DNA of 9,152 bases from the NCBI GenBank assembly GCA_028717025.1, contig JAQUOR010000061.1:1-9152 (forward strand), written 5' to 3'. The stretch comes from Candidatus Omnitrophota bacterium. GTDB taxonomy: Bacteria; Omnitrophota; Gorgyraeia; Duberdicusellales; 4484-171. Both the position numbers and the translations under genes were made by a program. Positions 1 through 5,378 of this stretch are shown here, piece by piece (the first letter of the stretch is position 1; each line of letters begins with the position of its first letter). Below the pieces are notes generated by a model that was given only the letters and a program-made list of their open reading frames with translations, did not search any database and was not told the DNA's origin.

Positions 1-961
1 ACTCAATGCAACGGCCGCATCCGGTGCACGCGTACATTTTCAGGTTTTCCTGAAAAAACTCAAACTTTTTGATATAGCGGTTACGTAAGCGCAGAATACG
101 CATTTTAAGAGGGTTGGCGCCGCCGGCGACCCGCGAAAAATTCTTATACTGACAGCCGTCCCAGATCCTTCCCCGTACATAGTCATTTTTTTTCTTTGCA
201 TCGAAAAGAAGAAAACAATGGCACGTAGGACAGTTCATTATGCATGCTCCGCATTCTACGCAGCGAAGCGCGTTTTCTTCCCATACGGTGTTTTCATAGC
301 TTTTCTTGGTGAGGGCATAGAGTGAGTTTTTTGGGGGGATGTTCCGGGGTTTTAAATGGCCCCAGAGCCGGTCGGTTTCTTCTTTCCGTTTTTCTGCACG
401 CTCAAGGAGATGCTCCGGGAGGGATTCTTCAAAGAGATTTTTGTTCTCTTCGGTGATTTTCTGTCCCTTTGCGGAACCGATTTCAACGAGATACCCCTGT
501 TTTACCGGGGAAAGATTTATATCAAAGAGTTTTTCCGGGTAGGGCTTTATATCAAGGGCAAGACAAAAACATACGTCTTTAAAGGAAGTGCAATCGCTCG
601 AAATAATAAGATTGTTTTCGCGCATCGCTTTATAGCCTTGGTCGGCCTGGCCTTCCAGGAAAACGAAATCATGAACATACAAGGAAATAAGATCGCAGTT
701 TTTTGCTCCCACAATGCAAAATTGGTCCTTATCTTTTTTACGCCCGGGGAAATAGGTGTCGACATGTTCTTCGCAAGGAATTAGGAACTGCCGTATCGAA
801 GTCATTGCGCGGTATTGCGTATGTTGGAATTGCCCGGCGTATTCCTGCCAGAGATAGTCGGTTTCCCCGGAAGGCATCATCACGCGGTAGCGGTTCGCCA
901 GGACGCCTAAGAGACGGGTAAAATTTTCTTCTGTGATGTAGAAGTGTTTTTTTTCAGACAT
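1..961 (-). CDS. HydB/AsrA-like iron-sulfur subunit (C-terminus off the left edge)
   Basis: 320 codons read from an ATG at 961-959 to position 2; the frame is still open at the window edge, so the C-terminus is missing. The protein starts MSEKKHFYITEENF. Two ferredoxin-type cysteine clusters are visible near the end: CVECGACIMNC (Cys234, 237, 240, 244, with more cysteines at 247 and 249) and CTGCGRC (Cys312, 315, 318). A long N-terminal domain without cluster motifs precedes them. This layout is known for the beta subunit of cytoplasmic NiFe sulfhydrogenases (HydB) and for anaerobic sulfite reductase subunit A (AsrA), which pass electrons between an NAD(P)H/flavin subunit and the catalytic subunit. 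Known members are about 340-370 residues, so little is lost. Partner subunits would lie further left, which would decide between hydrogenase, sulfite reductase and heterodisulfide-reductase-linked roles. No clear Shine-Dalgarno precedes the ATG; a palindrome occupies that place. Confidence 0.85.
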   Translation of the reverse strand, partial: MSEKKHFYITEENFTRLLGVLANRYRVMMPSGETDYLWQEYAGQFQHTQYRAMTSIRQFLIPCEEHVDTYFPGRKKDKDQFCIVGAKNCDLISLYVHDFVFLEGQADQGYKAMRENNLIISSDCTSFKDVCFCLALDIKPYPEKLFDINLSPVKQGYLVEIGSAKGQKITEENKNLFEESLPEHLLERAEKRKEETDRLWGHLKPRNIPPKNSLYALTKKSYENTVWEENALRCVECGACIMNCPTCHCFLLFDAKKKNDYVRGRIWDGCQYKNFSRVAGGANPLKMRILRLRNRYIKKFEFFQENLKMYACTGCGRCIE

Positions 962-979
962 TTGTGAATAATTTCACAA
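962..979. promoter_or_regulatory. CRP/FNR-like palindrome abutting the start codon
   Basis: The 18-bp sequence TTGTGAATAATTTCACAA is a perfect inverted repeat: 7-bp arms around a 4-bp centre. It contains TGTGA-N6-TCACA, the half-site arrangement of CRP-family regulators. It ends directly at the ATG of the HydB-like gene, in the ribosome-binding region and about 25-40 nt downstream of the predicted transcription start. That position suits repression by bound protein, or an RNA hairpin hiding the start, better than activation. Which regulator binds, if any, is unknown. Confidence 0.5.
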
Positions 980-1009
980 TATTAATTAAAATAAAAAAAA
1001 GTTTTTAAA

Positions 1010-1037
1010 AGTATAGCAGTAAAATTTTTCTTGTCAA
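1010..1037 (-). promoter_or_regulatory. sigma70-type promoter of the HydB-like gene
   Basis: On the minus strand a consensus -35 box TTGACA (1037-1032) is followed by a 16-bp spacer and TATACT (1015-1010), with a TG one base upstream of the -10 box (extended -10). Transcription would start near 1003, leaving a leader of about 40 nt before the ATG at 961. Confidence 0.75.
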
Positions 1038-1065
1038 TACCCTTGAGGCAGGGATTTCTCTATTT

Positions 1066-1195
1066 TTATTTCTAAGGACAGATGCCGTGGATTATAGCGG
1101 ATGGGACGGCTGAATTCATCCATATAATATCCGCGACATCCCTGCCTGCCGGCAGACAGGCGTAACCATCTGTTTGCATCTGTCAATAGAAATAA
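1066..1195. repeat. MITE-like element with 20-bp terminal inverted repeats
   Basis: The left end TTATTTCTAAGGACAGATGC (1066-1085) is matched at 18 of 20 positions by the reverse complement of 1176-1195. Inside are further pairings: GCGGAT (1097-1102) with ATCCGC (1129-1134), and a near-palindrome centred on CCGG at 1141-1160 (9 of 10 paired). AGGCAGGGAT just outside (1046-1055) is the exact complement of 1138-1147. There is no ORF in the 130 bp. It lies between the stop of the DUF4870 gene and the promoter of the HydB-like gene. A non-autonomous miniature transposon or a decayed bidirectional terminator would both fit; no target duplication was identified. Confidence 0.5.
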
Positions 1196-1209
1196 ACTTA
1201 ATTATCAGA

Positions 1210-1578
1210 TTATGAGTTTTTTTCCGCGATGTCTCCGGCAATGGGCAGTTTAAAATATTCTCCCTGAAATGCTTTTATCATGAGCAGTATCCACAATACC
1301 ACATTTCCAATCCAGAGTATGGGTGAAAGAATCCAGCCAATAACGGGAAACAGCGGCAATATGATGCCGATGACTAAAAGAGAGCCAAAGACTATCATCG
1401 ATTGCATCGCATGGAAACGGACAAACTTATTGTCTTTTTCGATGAGGTAAAAAATCAATCCGGTGATAAACCCGAGAACGTAACTTAAAAGCGCAGCGAC
1501 ATTAGCGTCCATGCCAGTTGATGTTTTGCCTAGATCCTTCTTCGCATCCTTCTGTGCATCCTTCTGCTCCTCTGCCAT
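1210..1578 (-). CDS. DUF4870/Tic20-like small membrane protein
   Basis: 122 residues. The ATG is preceded by a strong Shine-Dalgarno (AAGGAGGTG, about 5 nt away). The N-terminus is hydrophilic and Lys/Asp/Glu-rich (residues 1-20). A first hydrophobic stretch at about 27-46 is followed by the charged segment EKDNKFVRFHAMQS (47-60) and then two to three hydrophobic stretches at about 61-102. The 'N-K-F-V-R-F-H-A-x-Q-S' pattern between the first two membrane spans is typical of DUF4870 (Tic20-like) proteins, widespread small bacterial membrane proteins of unknown function. A long leader and a spacer of about 300 bp separate it from the permease gene, so it is probably transcribed alone. I infer no specific role. 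Confidence 0.85.
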   Translation of the reverse strand: MAEEQKDAQKDAKKDLGKTSTGMDANVAALLSYVLGFITGLIFYLIEKDNKFVRFHAMQSMIVFGSLLVIGIILPLFPVIGWILSPILWIGNVVLWILLMIKAFQGEYFKLPIAGDIAEKNS

Positions 1579-1600
1579 ATAACACCTCCTTAAATTTACC

Positions 1601-1702
1601 GACGTGAGTCGGGAAATTTAATCCCGAAGCGCTTCCGGAAAAATTTCCTCAGCTTCTAGCCGGGAAATTTGCCGGATATTTAGGCGCAAGGGATAAATTA
1701 TA
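1601..1702 (-). promoter_or_regulatory. hairpin-rich leader of the DUF4870 gene with a candidate -10 box
   Basis: A TATAAT on the minus strand (1702-1697) could be the -10 box; no good -35 box lies at the right distance, although a 10-bp palindrome CGGGCGCCCG (1719-1728) sits there. The leader down to the ribosome-binding site carries TCGGGA/TCCCGA (1609-1614 with 1622-1627), the palindrome GAAGCGCTTC (1626-1635), GGAAAAATTTCC (1637-1648) and the direct repeat CGGGAAATTT (1610-1619 and 1661-1670). I see no gene and no clear terminator for the permease in the rest of the spacer (1703-1886). Confidence 0.35.
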
Positions 1703-1886
1703 GAATATTAATAAACCTCGGGCGCCCGGAAGGTATATTATTAATTACGCCAAGTCGATACATCTAATCCCAAAGCCCCCCATCTTTTATAATTATATGT
1801 ACAAATGACGTAAAAGCAAAGAATTTTTCCTGATATGTATGGGTTCAAGAGAGGGTGAGTAAGCTCTGCTTAGGTTGCGGCTATTT

Positions 1887-3125
1887 TTAGAAAGACAGAA
1901 AAATCCAATAGACGAGTATATTGATAAGGGTAAGCGGCACCCCGATTCTGGCGAACTCAAAGAAAGTGAGCGTTTCTCCTTTTCTCTCGGCATTGTGTAT
2001 GATGATTATGTTGCTTGCGGCTCCCAGGATAGATAAATTCCCTGCGATGGTGCTTCCGGAAGCCAGCGCCATTATCGCGCGCAGGGAAGCTCCATGGTGC
2101 GTGAGTATGGGTAAATAGAGGCCCACAAACGGTACATTTGAAATTAACTGGCTTGCGAGCGTGCTTGTCAGCAATATTGCCGCTATGCTGGTCATAGGAA
2201 GAGTGGATTTTCCTATGACCGATTGCAAAAACCCCGTTTGCCAGACGCTTTGCATGAGTATAAACATTGCCGCAAAGAAAATGAGCGTATGCCAATCGAT
2301 ATGTTTAAGCAGCGCCAATCTTTTTTTGGAAAAAAGAATAATTGGTGACGCGGCGATCAACGCTATATGCGTGAGCTCAATGTCAATTTTTTTCCCGGCA
2401 TTAAAAGAGAGCGCTATTTTTGTTGCTATCAGTGCTATCAGCAAGCACAAAGAAACTTTGCATAAAAACGCTAATTGCCGGTCTATAATCGGTTCTTTGT
2501 GGTGGTCGAGGCATTCTTTATGAAAGCAGCTCCCGTAAAATAACTTCAAAAGACCATAGGCCGCCAGAAGATTAATAAGGGTCGGTAATGCAAGGTATTT
2601 TAAAAAAACAACAAACGGGTTATGAATTGAGCCTTCAAGGGCAATGAGGAGGTTTTGCGGATTGCCGATGGGACTTAAAGTGCTGCCGATGGTCACACTA
2701 AAGCATAGCGCAAGGAGCATTAACTTCGGATTGATGCGGTGCTTTTTGCCGAAATAAAGCACCAATGGCGTTGCGATAATTGCGAGGGTATCGTTCATGA
2801 GCAGCGCACTAAAACCGCCCATTACCATTAATATCAGAAGGATAAGGCAATCGACGTTTTTTGCTTTTCGAAAGAAGCTGTAGGATACATGCGCAAGGTA
2901 GCCGCTTTTGTCGAGCGCTTCCCCGATAGTGAACATCGCAAATAAAAAAAAGATAACGTTGAGGTTAATGCTTTTAAGGGCTTCATGCACGGTAATTTGA
3001 CGGCTCACTACAACTGTGAGGGCGCCGAAAAGCATTATCTGCCACATCTGCAGTTTTAGCGTTCCGATACGACGCACTGCAAAAAGAACGAAAACGATTA
3101 TGAGCGCTACAAGCGAAATGTTCAT
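1887..3125 (-). CDS. SLC13/ArsB-NhaD superfamily anion permease
   Basis: 412 residues, almost entirely hydrophobic, with roughly ten to twelve predicted membrane spans. Two repeat halves each carry a signature loop: MNDTLAIIATP (110-120) followed by GSTLSPIGNPQN (147-158) in the first, and ISNVPFVGLYLPIL (328-341) followed by GSTIAGNLSILGAASN (357-372) in the second. These inverted-repeat hairpin loops, ending in GNPQN and GAASN, are characteristic of the ion transporter superfamily that includes SLC13 (DASS), YbiR-like permeases, ArsB and NhaD. The substrate cannot be read from sequence; an anion such as a dicarboxylate, sulfate or arsenite, or a Na+/H+ exchange role, are all possible. No arsenic genes flank it. 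The ATG lacks a good Shine-Dalgarno, but an in-frame stop two codons upstream and the hydrophobic N-terminus support this start. Length matches the compact YbiR-like branch. Confidence 0.85.
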   Translation of the reverse strand: MNISLVALIIVFVLFAVRRIGTLKLQMWQIMLFGALTVVVSRQITVHEALKSINLNVIFFLFAMFTIGEALDKSGYLAHVSYSFFRKAKNVDCLILLILMVMGGFSALLMNDTLAIIATPLVLYFGKKHRINPKLMLLALCFSVTIGSTLSPIGNPQNLLIALEGSIHNPFVVFLKYLALPTLINLLAAYGLLKLFYGSCFHKECLDHHKEPIIDRQLAFLCKVSLCLLIALIATKIALSFNAGKKIDIELTHIALIAASPIILFSKKRLALLKHIDWHTLIFFAAMFILMQSVWQTGFLQSVIGKSTLPMTSIAAILLTSTLASQLISNVPFVGLYLPILTHHGASLRAIMALASGSTIAGNLSILGAASNIIIIHNAERKGETLTFFEFARIGVPLTLINILVYWIFLSF

Positions 3126-3172
3126 AGGTTTTTACGGAACGAAAATTGAGTAAGCCTGCAGGTTTAGAAAAG

Positions 3173-3204
3173 AAAATACCCCGACCTTGCGGTCGGGGTA
3201 TTTT
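3173..3204 (-). terminator. perfect 14-bp hairpin terminator
   Basis: AAAATACCCCGACC (3173-3186) pairs exactly with 3191-3204 around a TTGC loop. A-rich and T-rich ends let it work in either direction. It lies 22 bp after the stop of the secreted coiled-coil gene and 47 bp before the permease start, so it mainly ends transcription of the former and insulates the latter. Confidence 0.9.
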
Positions 3205-3226
3205 AAAAGCATTTACGTTTCTTTAT

Positions 3227-3601
3227 TTACGAAGCGCTTTTAATTTTTGCGCCTAATTCTTTGCGTAGTAAAAGCCACTCTTCTTTCTGTTTATCCAGTT
3301 GAAGATATACTTCTTTTTTGTCGGCAAGAAACTTCTTGACGCCTTCATTTAGCTTTGCTTCGACTGCCTTATCACCGGGATTTGCTTTTAACTGTTTGTA
3401 ATATTCAGCTCTTTCGGTAAGCCAGTTTTTAAGCAAAATCCTGTCCTGGTCATGTAGCTTGTCGCGTGCGGCGGTATAATCAACTTTTGCCTGACTTAAC
3501 TGATCCATGTATTCTTGTCTACTTTCAGCGAATACAGGGACGCCCATGGAAAGAATTAAAAGTGCGAGTACCGTAAACCCAACTAACCTTTTCAAATGCA
3601 T
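3227..3601 (-). CDS. small secreted coiled-coil protein of unknown function
   Basis: 124 residues starting MHLKRLVGFT. The frame is open for 46 codons further upstream, but the ATG at 3601 has a strong Shine-Dalgarno (AGGAGGTG) and a good promoter close by, and it begins a textbook signal peptide: positive start, hydrophobic stretch 7-20, then PVFA with probable cleavage after Ala25. The mature part (about 99 residues) is very rich in Lys, Glu, Gln, Leu and Asp and should be almost wholly helical. It has no cysteines and no motif I recognise. It resembles small periplasmic helical proteins in general build (Spy-like or LTXXQ-like length) but lacks their signature. It has its own promoter and terminator, so it is a single-gene unit that could be well expressed in the cell envelope. 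Confidence 0.8.
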   Translation of the reverse strand: MHLKRLVGFTVLALLILSMGVPVFAESRQEYMDQLSQAKVDYTAARDKLHDQDRILLKNWLTERAEYYKQLKANPGDKAVEAKLNEGVKKFLADKKEVYLQLDKQKEEWLLLRKELGAKIKSAS

Positions 3602-3623
3602 AGAACACCTCCTCTTTTGCAAT

Positions 3624-3652
3624 ATTATAATGACGTTCTTTGAGAAATGCAA
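3624..3652 (-). promoter_or_regulatory. sigma70-type promoter of the secreted coiled-coil gene
   Basis: Minus strand: TTGCAT (3652-3647), 17-bp spacer, TATAAT (3629-3624). The start point near 3617 gives a leader of about 15 nt ending in the AGGAGGTG ribosome-binding site. It also shows that the true start of the gene is 3601, because the upstream extension would begin ahead of this promoter. Confidence 0.8.
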
Positions 3653-3675
3653 GTCTTTTTTGCCCATAAATCTGC

Positions 3676-3723
3676 TTGGCGGAGGCAGGGAATTTAACAA
3701 AATCCGCCTGAATTTCCTGCCAA
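3676..3723. other. interleaved inverted repeats downstream of trxA
   Basis: Two pairings cross each other: GGCGGA (3678-3683) with TCCGCC (3703-3708), and GGCAGGGAATT (3684-3694) with AATTTCCTGCC (3711-3721, 10 of 11). Outer TTGGC and GCCAA also match. The order A-B-A'-B' is that of a pseudoknot, or of two alternative hairpins. It lies 13 bp after the trxA stop and may help end trxA transcription, though no T-run follows on the minus strand. Confidence 0.45.
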
Positions 3724-3735
3724 TGGTGTCTTTTG

Positions 3736-4053
3736 TCAAAGATACCGTTGAACGAGCTTATCGATATCGCGTTTAGTCATCGAGCCTACCTTCTTATCCA
3801 TGATTTTTCCGTCTTTAAAAATAAGAAGCGTGGGGATGCTCATGACGGTGAATTGCGTGGCGATTTCCGGAGCTTCGTCGACATTGAGCTTGCATACTTT
3901 CAGTTTGCCTTTGTGTTCTTTCGCGACTTCTGTAACGTGAGGGGCAATCATTGTGCAGGGTCCGCACCAGGGAGCCCAGAAATCTACTAAGACAGGAATT
4001 TTTGAATTAATAACTTCAGTTTCAAAATTATTGTTTGTTATCTGGATCTCCAT
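3736..4053 (-). CDS. trxA: thioredoxin
   Basis: 105 residues, the normal size for a classical thioredoxin. The active site WCGPC is at residues 29-33 (Cys30, Cys33). The buried Asp24 in the VDFWAPWC stretch and the cis-proline loop SIPT (Pro74) are present, as is the usual TLLIFKDGK strand-turn. It is a cytoplasmic disulfide reductant recycled by thioredoxin reductase, which is not in the window. The ATG is preceded by GAGGAGGGG at good spacing. The gene has its own predicted promoter about 160 nt upstream and a long structured leader, and no gene is co-directional within operon distance, so it appears to be transcribed alone. Confidence 0.95.
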   Translation of the reverse strand: MEIQITNNNFETEVINSKIPVLVDFWAPWCGPCTMIAPHVTEVAKEHKGKLKVCKLNVDEAPEIATQFTVMSIPTLLIFKDGKIMDKKVGSMTKRDIDKLVQRYL

Positions 4054-4121
4054 TATCCCCTCCTCAATGAGACTTGCGGTTTTTCAAAACAGAGTTGCAG
4101 AAAAAACGCTTAGTCGAATTG

Positions 4122-4185
4122 ATCCCGCCCTAAGTTAGTGGAAATTTACAAAGGAAATTTCCGCTGTATACAGCGTGGGCGGGAT
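4122..4185. repeat. structured inverted-repeat element in the trxA leader
   Basis: ATCCCGCCC (4122-4130) pairs perfectly with GGGCGGGAT (4177-4185). Between them are the 12-bp perfect palindrome GCTGTATACAGC (4163-4174) and two copies of GGAAATTT, the second extended to the palindrome GGAAATTTCC (4153-4162). The whole 64 bp would fold as one branched RNA on either strand. It lies between the predicted trxA promoter and the trxA ribosome-binding site. It could be a repeated miniature element or a regulatory leader RNA; I do not recognise it as a known riboswitch. Confidence 0.5.
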
Positions 4186-4221
4186 ATATTAATTTTTTTT
4201 ATTTTCTTCCGTAGCATTTCT

Positions 4222-4249
4222 ATTATAGGGAATTTTTTTTATTGGTCAA
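4222..4249 (-). promoter_or_regulatory. sigma70-type promoter upstream of trxA
   Basis: Minus strand: TTGACC (4249-4244), 16-bp spacer, perfect TATAAT (4227-4222). The expected start is near 4215. The transcript would carry a leader of about 160 nt containing the 4122-4185 element before trxA. Confidence 0.7.
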
Positions 4250-4263
4250 GGAAAGAAAAATAA

Positions 4264-4386
4264 AAAGTCACAACGTCACAAAGTCACCGGTAGAACGTGA
4301 GACGTATTGCGTATTGAGTATTGTGTATTGAGCGGGGAGAAAATATGTGGGATGTACTGCGTACGATTTAGGTTAGAGGTTAGAGG
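4264..4386. repeat. short tandem repeats, mostly of 7-nt period
   Basis: CGTATTG, CGTATTG, AGTATTG and TGTATTG follow without gaps at 4303-4330. GGTTAGA occurs twice in tandem at 4371-4384. Imperfect GTCAC-containing units (AGTCACA, CGTCACA, AGTCACC) stand at about 4267-4288. No ORF or promoter was recognised here. Confidence 0.7.
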
Positions 4387-4399
4387 AAAAATAAGTGAC

Positions 4400-4545
4400 G
4401 TCTCTCCTCTGCTAAACCTGCAGCGCAGCATCTTCGCCCCAAGCGAATCCGCTTATGGCGGAAGAAAGGGGTAGAGCTTGGCCAGAAAGGCCATGGTTTC
4501 GCTTCAGATAGCGAAAGGCACAGTCAAAAAATAAAACAGAAAGAG
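4400..4545. other. non-coding stretch with three small hairpins
   Basis: No protein gene can be supported in the 587 bp between trxA and tmRNA. This part carries consecutive potential hairpins: CCGC/GCGG near 4450-4461, TGGCC/GGCCA at about 4479-4493 and TTTCGC/GCGAAA at about 4497-4516. AGAAAGGCCAT (4484-4494) is also the exact complement of 4579-4589, so the two copies flank the tmRNA terminator. It may be tmRNA 3' trailer, a relic, or an unrecognised small RNA. Confidence 0.3.
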
Positions 4546-4573
4546 AAACGCCCCGATTACTATCGGGGCGTTT
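4546..4573 (-). terminator. intrinsic terminator of the tmRNA gene
   Basis: AAACGCCCCGAT (4546-4557) pairs perfectly with 4562-4573 around a 4-nt loop. On the minus strand a pyrimidine-rich tail and then a T-rich run follow. It stands 68 nt past the mature tmRNA end. A further small hairpin, CGCAC-GCTA-GTGCG (4618-4631), lies between them. Confidence 0.85.
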
Positions 4574-4654
4574 GATAAATGGCCTTTCTTTGTGGCAAAA
4601 GCTTCTTTTCGAAGAAACGCACGCTAGTGCGATGAAGCCATGGAGGTGGCGGGA

Positions 4655-4949
4655 CACCCTACCTTCTGTTTCCAGAAGAGGTGGACTATCTCTTCACCCT
4701 TGACAGTAAAGCTGCCAAGGGGCCTGGCGTATTATAAGAGGTATAATTTATCACCTTTCGGTGACGACCTCCTATCCTCCCGATTTCTCGGGAAAGTCTC
4801 TGCAGGGCTCGGCCTCGCTTCGCTTGGCGAAGCGAGCTTTCACCCCTCAGGATTACCCACGACACTTACGTTAAGTTCGTTTCGGGCTTCCCTGATGTAA
4901 GCCAGGTGTTTCACTAAGAATTACTTCTTAGTGCGACTCTATTTGTTGA
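4655..4949 (-). ncRNA. group I self-splicing intron in ssrA, probably subgroup IA, no ORF
   Basis: 295 nt. P1 pairs exon/intron CGAT-TC (4953-4948) with GAGTCG (4939-4934), placing the obligatory U-G wobble (U4950 with G4937) exactly at the 5' splice site. The intron ends in G4655 (omega-G). Core helices: P2 CACTAAGAA/TTCTTAGTG (4933-4925 with 4920-4912); P3 CCTGGC/GCCAGG (4906-4901 with 4728-4723); P4 TCAGG/CCTGA (4895-4891 with 4851-4847); P6a, 10 bp (4836-4827 with 4823-4814); P7 GACT/AGTC (4798-4795 with 4687-4684) within the family-typical stretches GCAGAGACT and AAGAGATAGTCC; P8, 9 bp (4720-4698); P9 with a GAAA loop (4682-4661). Two GAAA-capped hairpins between P7 5' and P3 3' (4793-4778 and 4764-4751) match P7.1/P7.2 of subgroup IA. 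There is no room for a homing endonuclease, so it now depends on self-splicing and vertical or trans-acting spread. Confidence 0.93.
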
Positions 4950-5169
4950 ATCGAACCCGCGTCCCTAAGTCCTCCCATAAGAAGCTCTACATGTTTAGTT
5001 TATCCTTTACGCTTAAATTCCGCTCCTCCGATAAACGGGATGAGCGAAACCGCAGCCTTTAACGTCTCGCTTGCGATGCCAAGGCGTGCATCGAAAGCCA
5101 GCCTAATAATACTCAACGCTAACCCTTAGGCTGGTTAGATTGAGGCCTTCCTTTAAAAAAAGGAAGGGC

Positions 5170-5262
5170 TTAGCGCATAGCTGGAGCAAACGCGGGCGTT
5201 ACTCCGAAAATCGGGGCAACGATCCTGTTCGCAGAAGCTAATAAACGAGCGTTCTCGTCTGC
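5170..5262 (-). other. probable tmRNA tag-peptide reading frame
   Basis: The frame that starts ADEN, a common opening of tmRNA tags, runs 30 codons to a TAA at 5172-5170. The peptide begins ADENARLLASAN and ends FAPAMR. The resume codon could be GCA at 5262 or the AAC before it. Most known tags are 8-35 residues and end in small hydrophobic residues such as ALAA; this one is near the long end of that range and ends in Met-Arg. The other two frames give no better tag: one stops after a few codons as LVY, the other has no tag-like start. Confidence 0.55.
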
Positions 5263-5378
5263 GTTTGTTTTGTGCAAGGCGTTTTTAAGAGCGGCCCTGC
5301 AGCCTCTACATGCTCTCCTTACAAAATAAACTTAAGTCGAGTCCTGTTCACCCCCAAATTGCCAAAGATGCCATATAA

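Larger units (their letters stand above)
4641..5355 (-). ncRNA. ssrA: tmRNA, interrupted by a group I intron in the T-loop
   Basis: Transfer-messenger RNA rescues stalled ribosomes together with SmpB. The 5' end GGGGGTGAACAGGACTCGAC is the conserved tmRNA start. The 3' half shows the ACATGTAGAGC element and GGGACGCGGGTTCGAT leading into the T-arm. As encoded, the T-arm cannot close; the missing TCCCGCCACCTCCA lies at 4654-4641, after a 295-nt intron. Joined, the T-stem GCGGG/CCCGC (4960-4956 with 4653-4649) is perfect, the loop is TTCGATT, and the acceptor stem pairs 5355-5349 with 4648-4642. It includes the G3-U70 pair recognised by alanyl-tRNA synthetase, followed by discriminator A4641. 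CCA is not encoded. Between are a tag reading frame and several hairpins expected of the pseudoknot region, for example 9-bp stems at about 5144-5166 and 5099-5135. Spliced length is about 420 nt, slightly long for tmRNA, in keeping with the long tag frame. Confidence 0.95.

Noticed and set aside
356..784. 142-codon plus-strand open frame
   Set aside because: It lies fully inside the HydB-like gene on the other strand, which has conserved cysteine motifs; the plus frame shows no family features.
1887..3125. Specific call as arsenite efflux ArsB or Na+/H+ antiporter NhaD
   Set aside because: The superfamily is clear, but no arsenic regulator or reductase gene is adjacent and no substrate-specific motif could be identified by eye.
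3602..3739. 46-residue N-terminal extension of the secreted coiled-coil protein
   Set aside because: The later ATG at 3601 has a strong ribosome-binding site, a promoter with TATAAT just upstream and a clean signal peptide; the extension would begin inside trxA and upstream of that promoter.
4412..4657. 81-codon minus-strand open frame downstream of tmRNA
   Set aside because: It starts in the intron/3' exon of tmRNA and runs through the terminator hairpin, with no ribosome-binding site or recognisable protein features.
4640..4900. 86-codon plus-strand open frame
   Set aside because: It is antisense to the group I intron; its openness follows from the structured RNA sequence, and a homing endonuclease would be much longer and have motifs.
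4641..5355. Broken or pseudogene tmRNA
   Set aside because: The T-arm looked broken at first, but the missing 3' end is present after the intron and pairs perfectly, including the alanine identity pair, so the gene should be functional after splicing.
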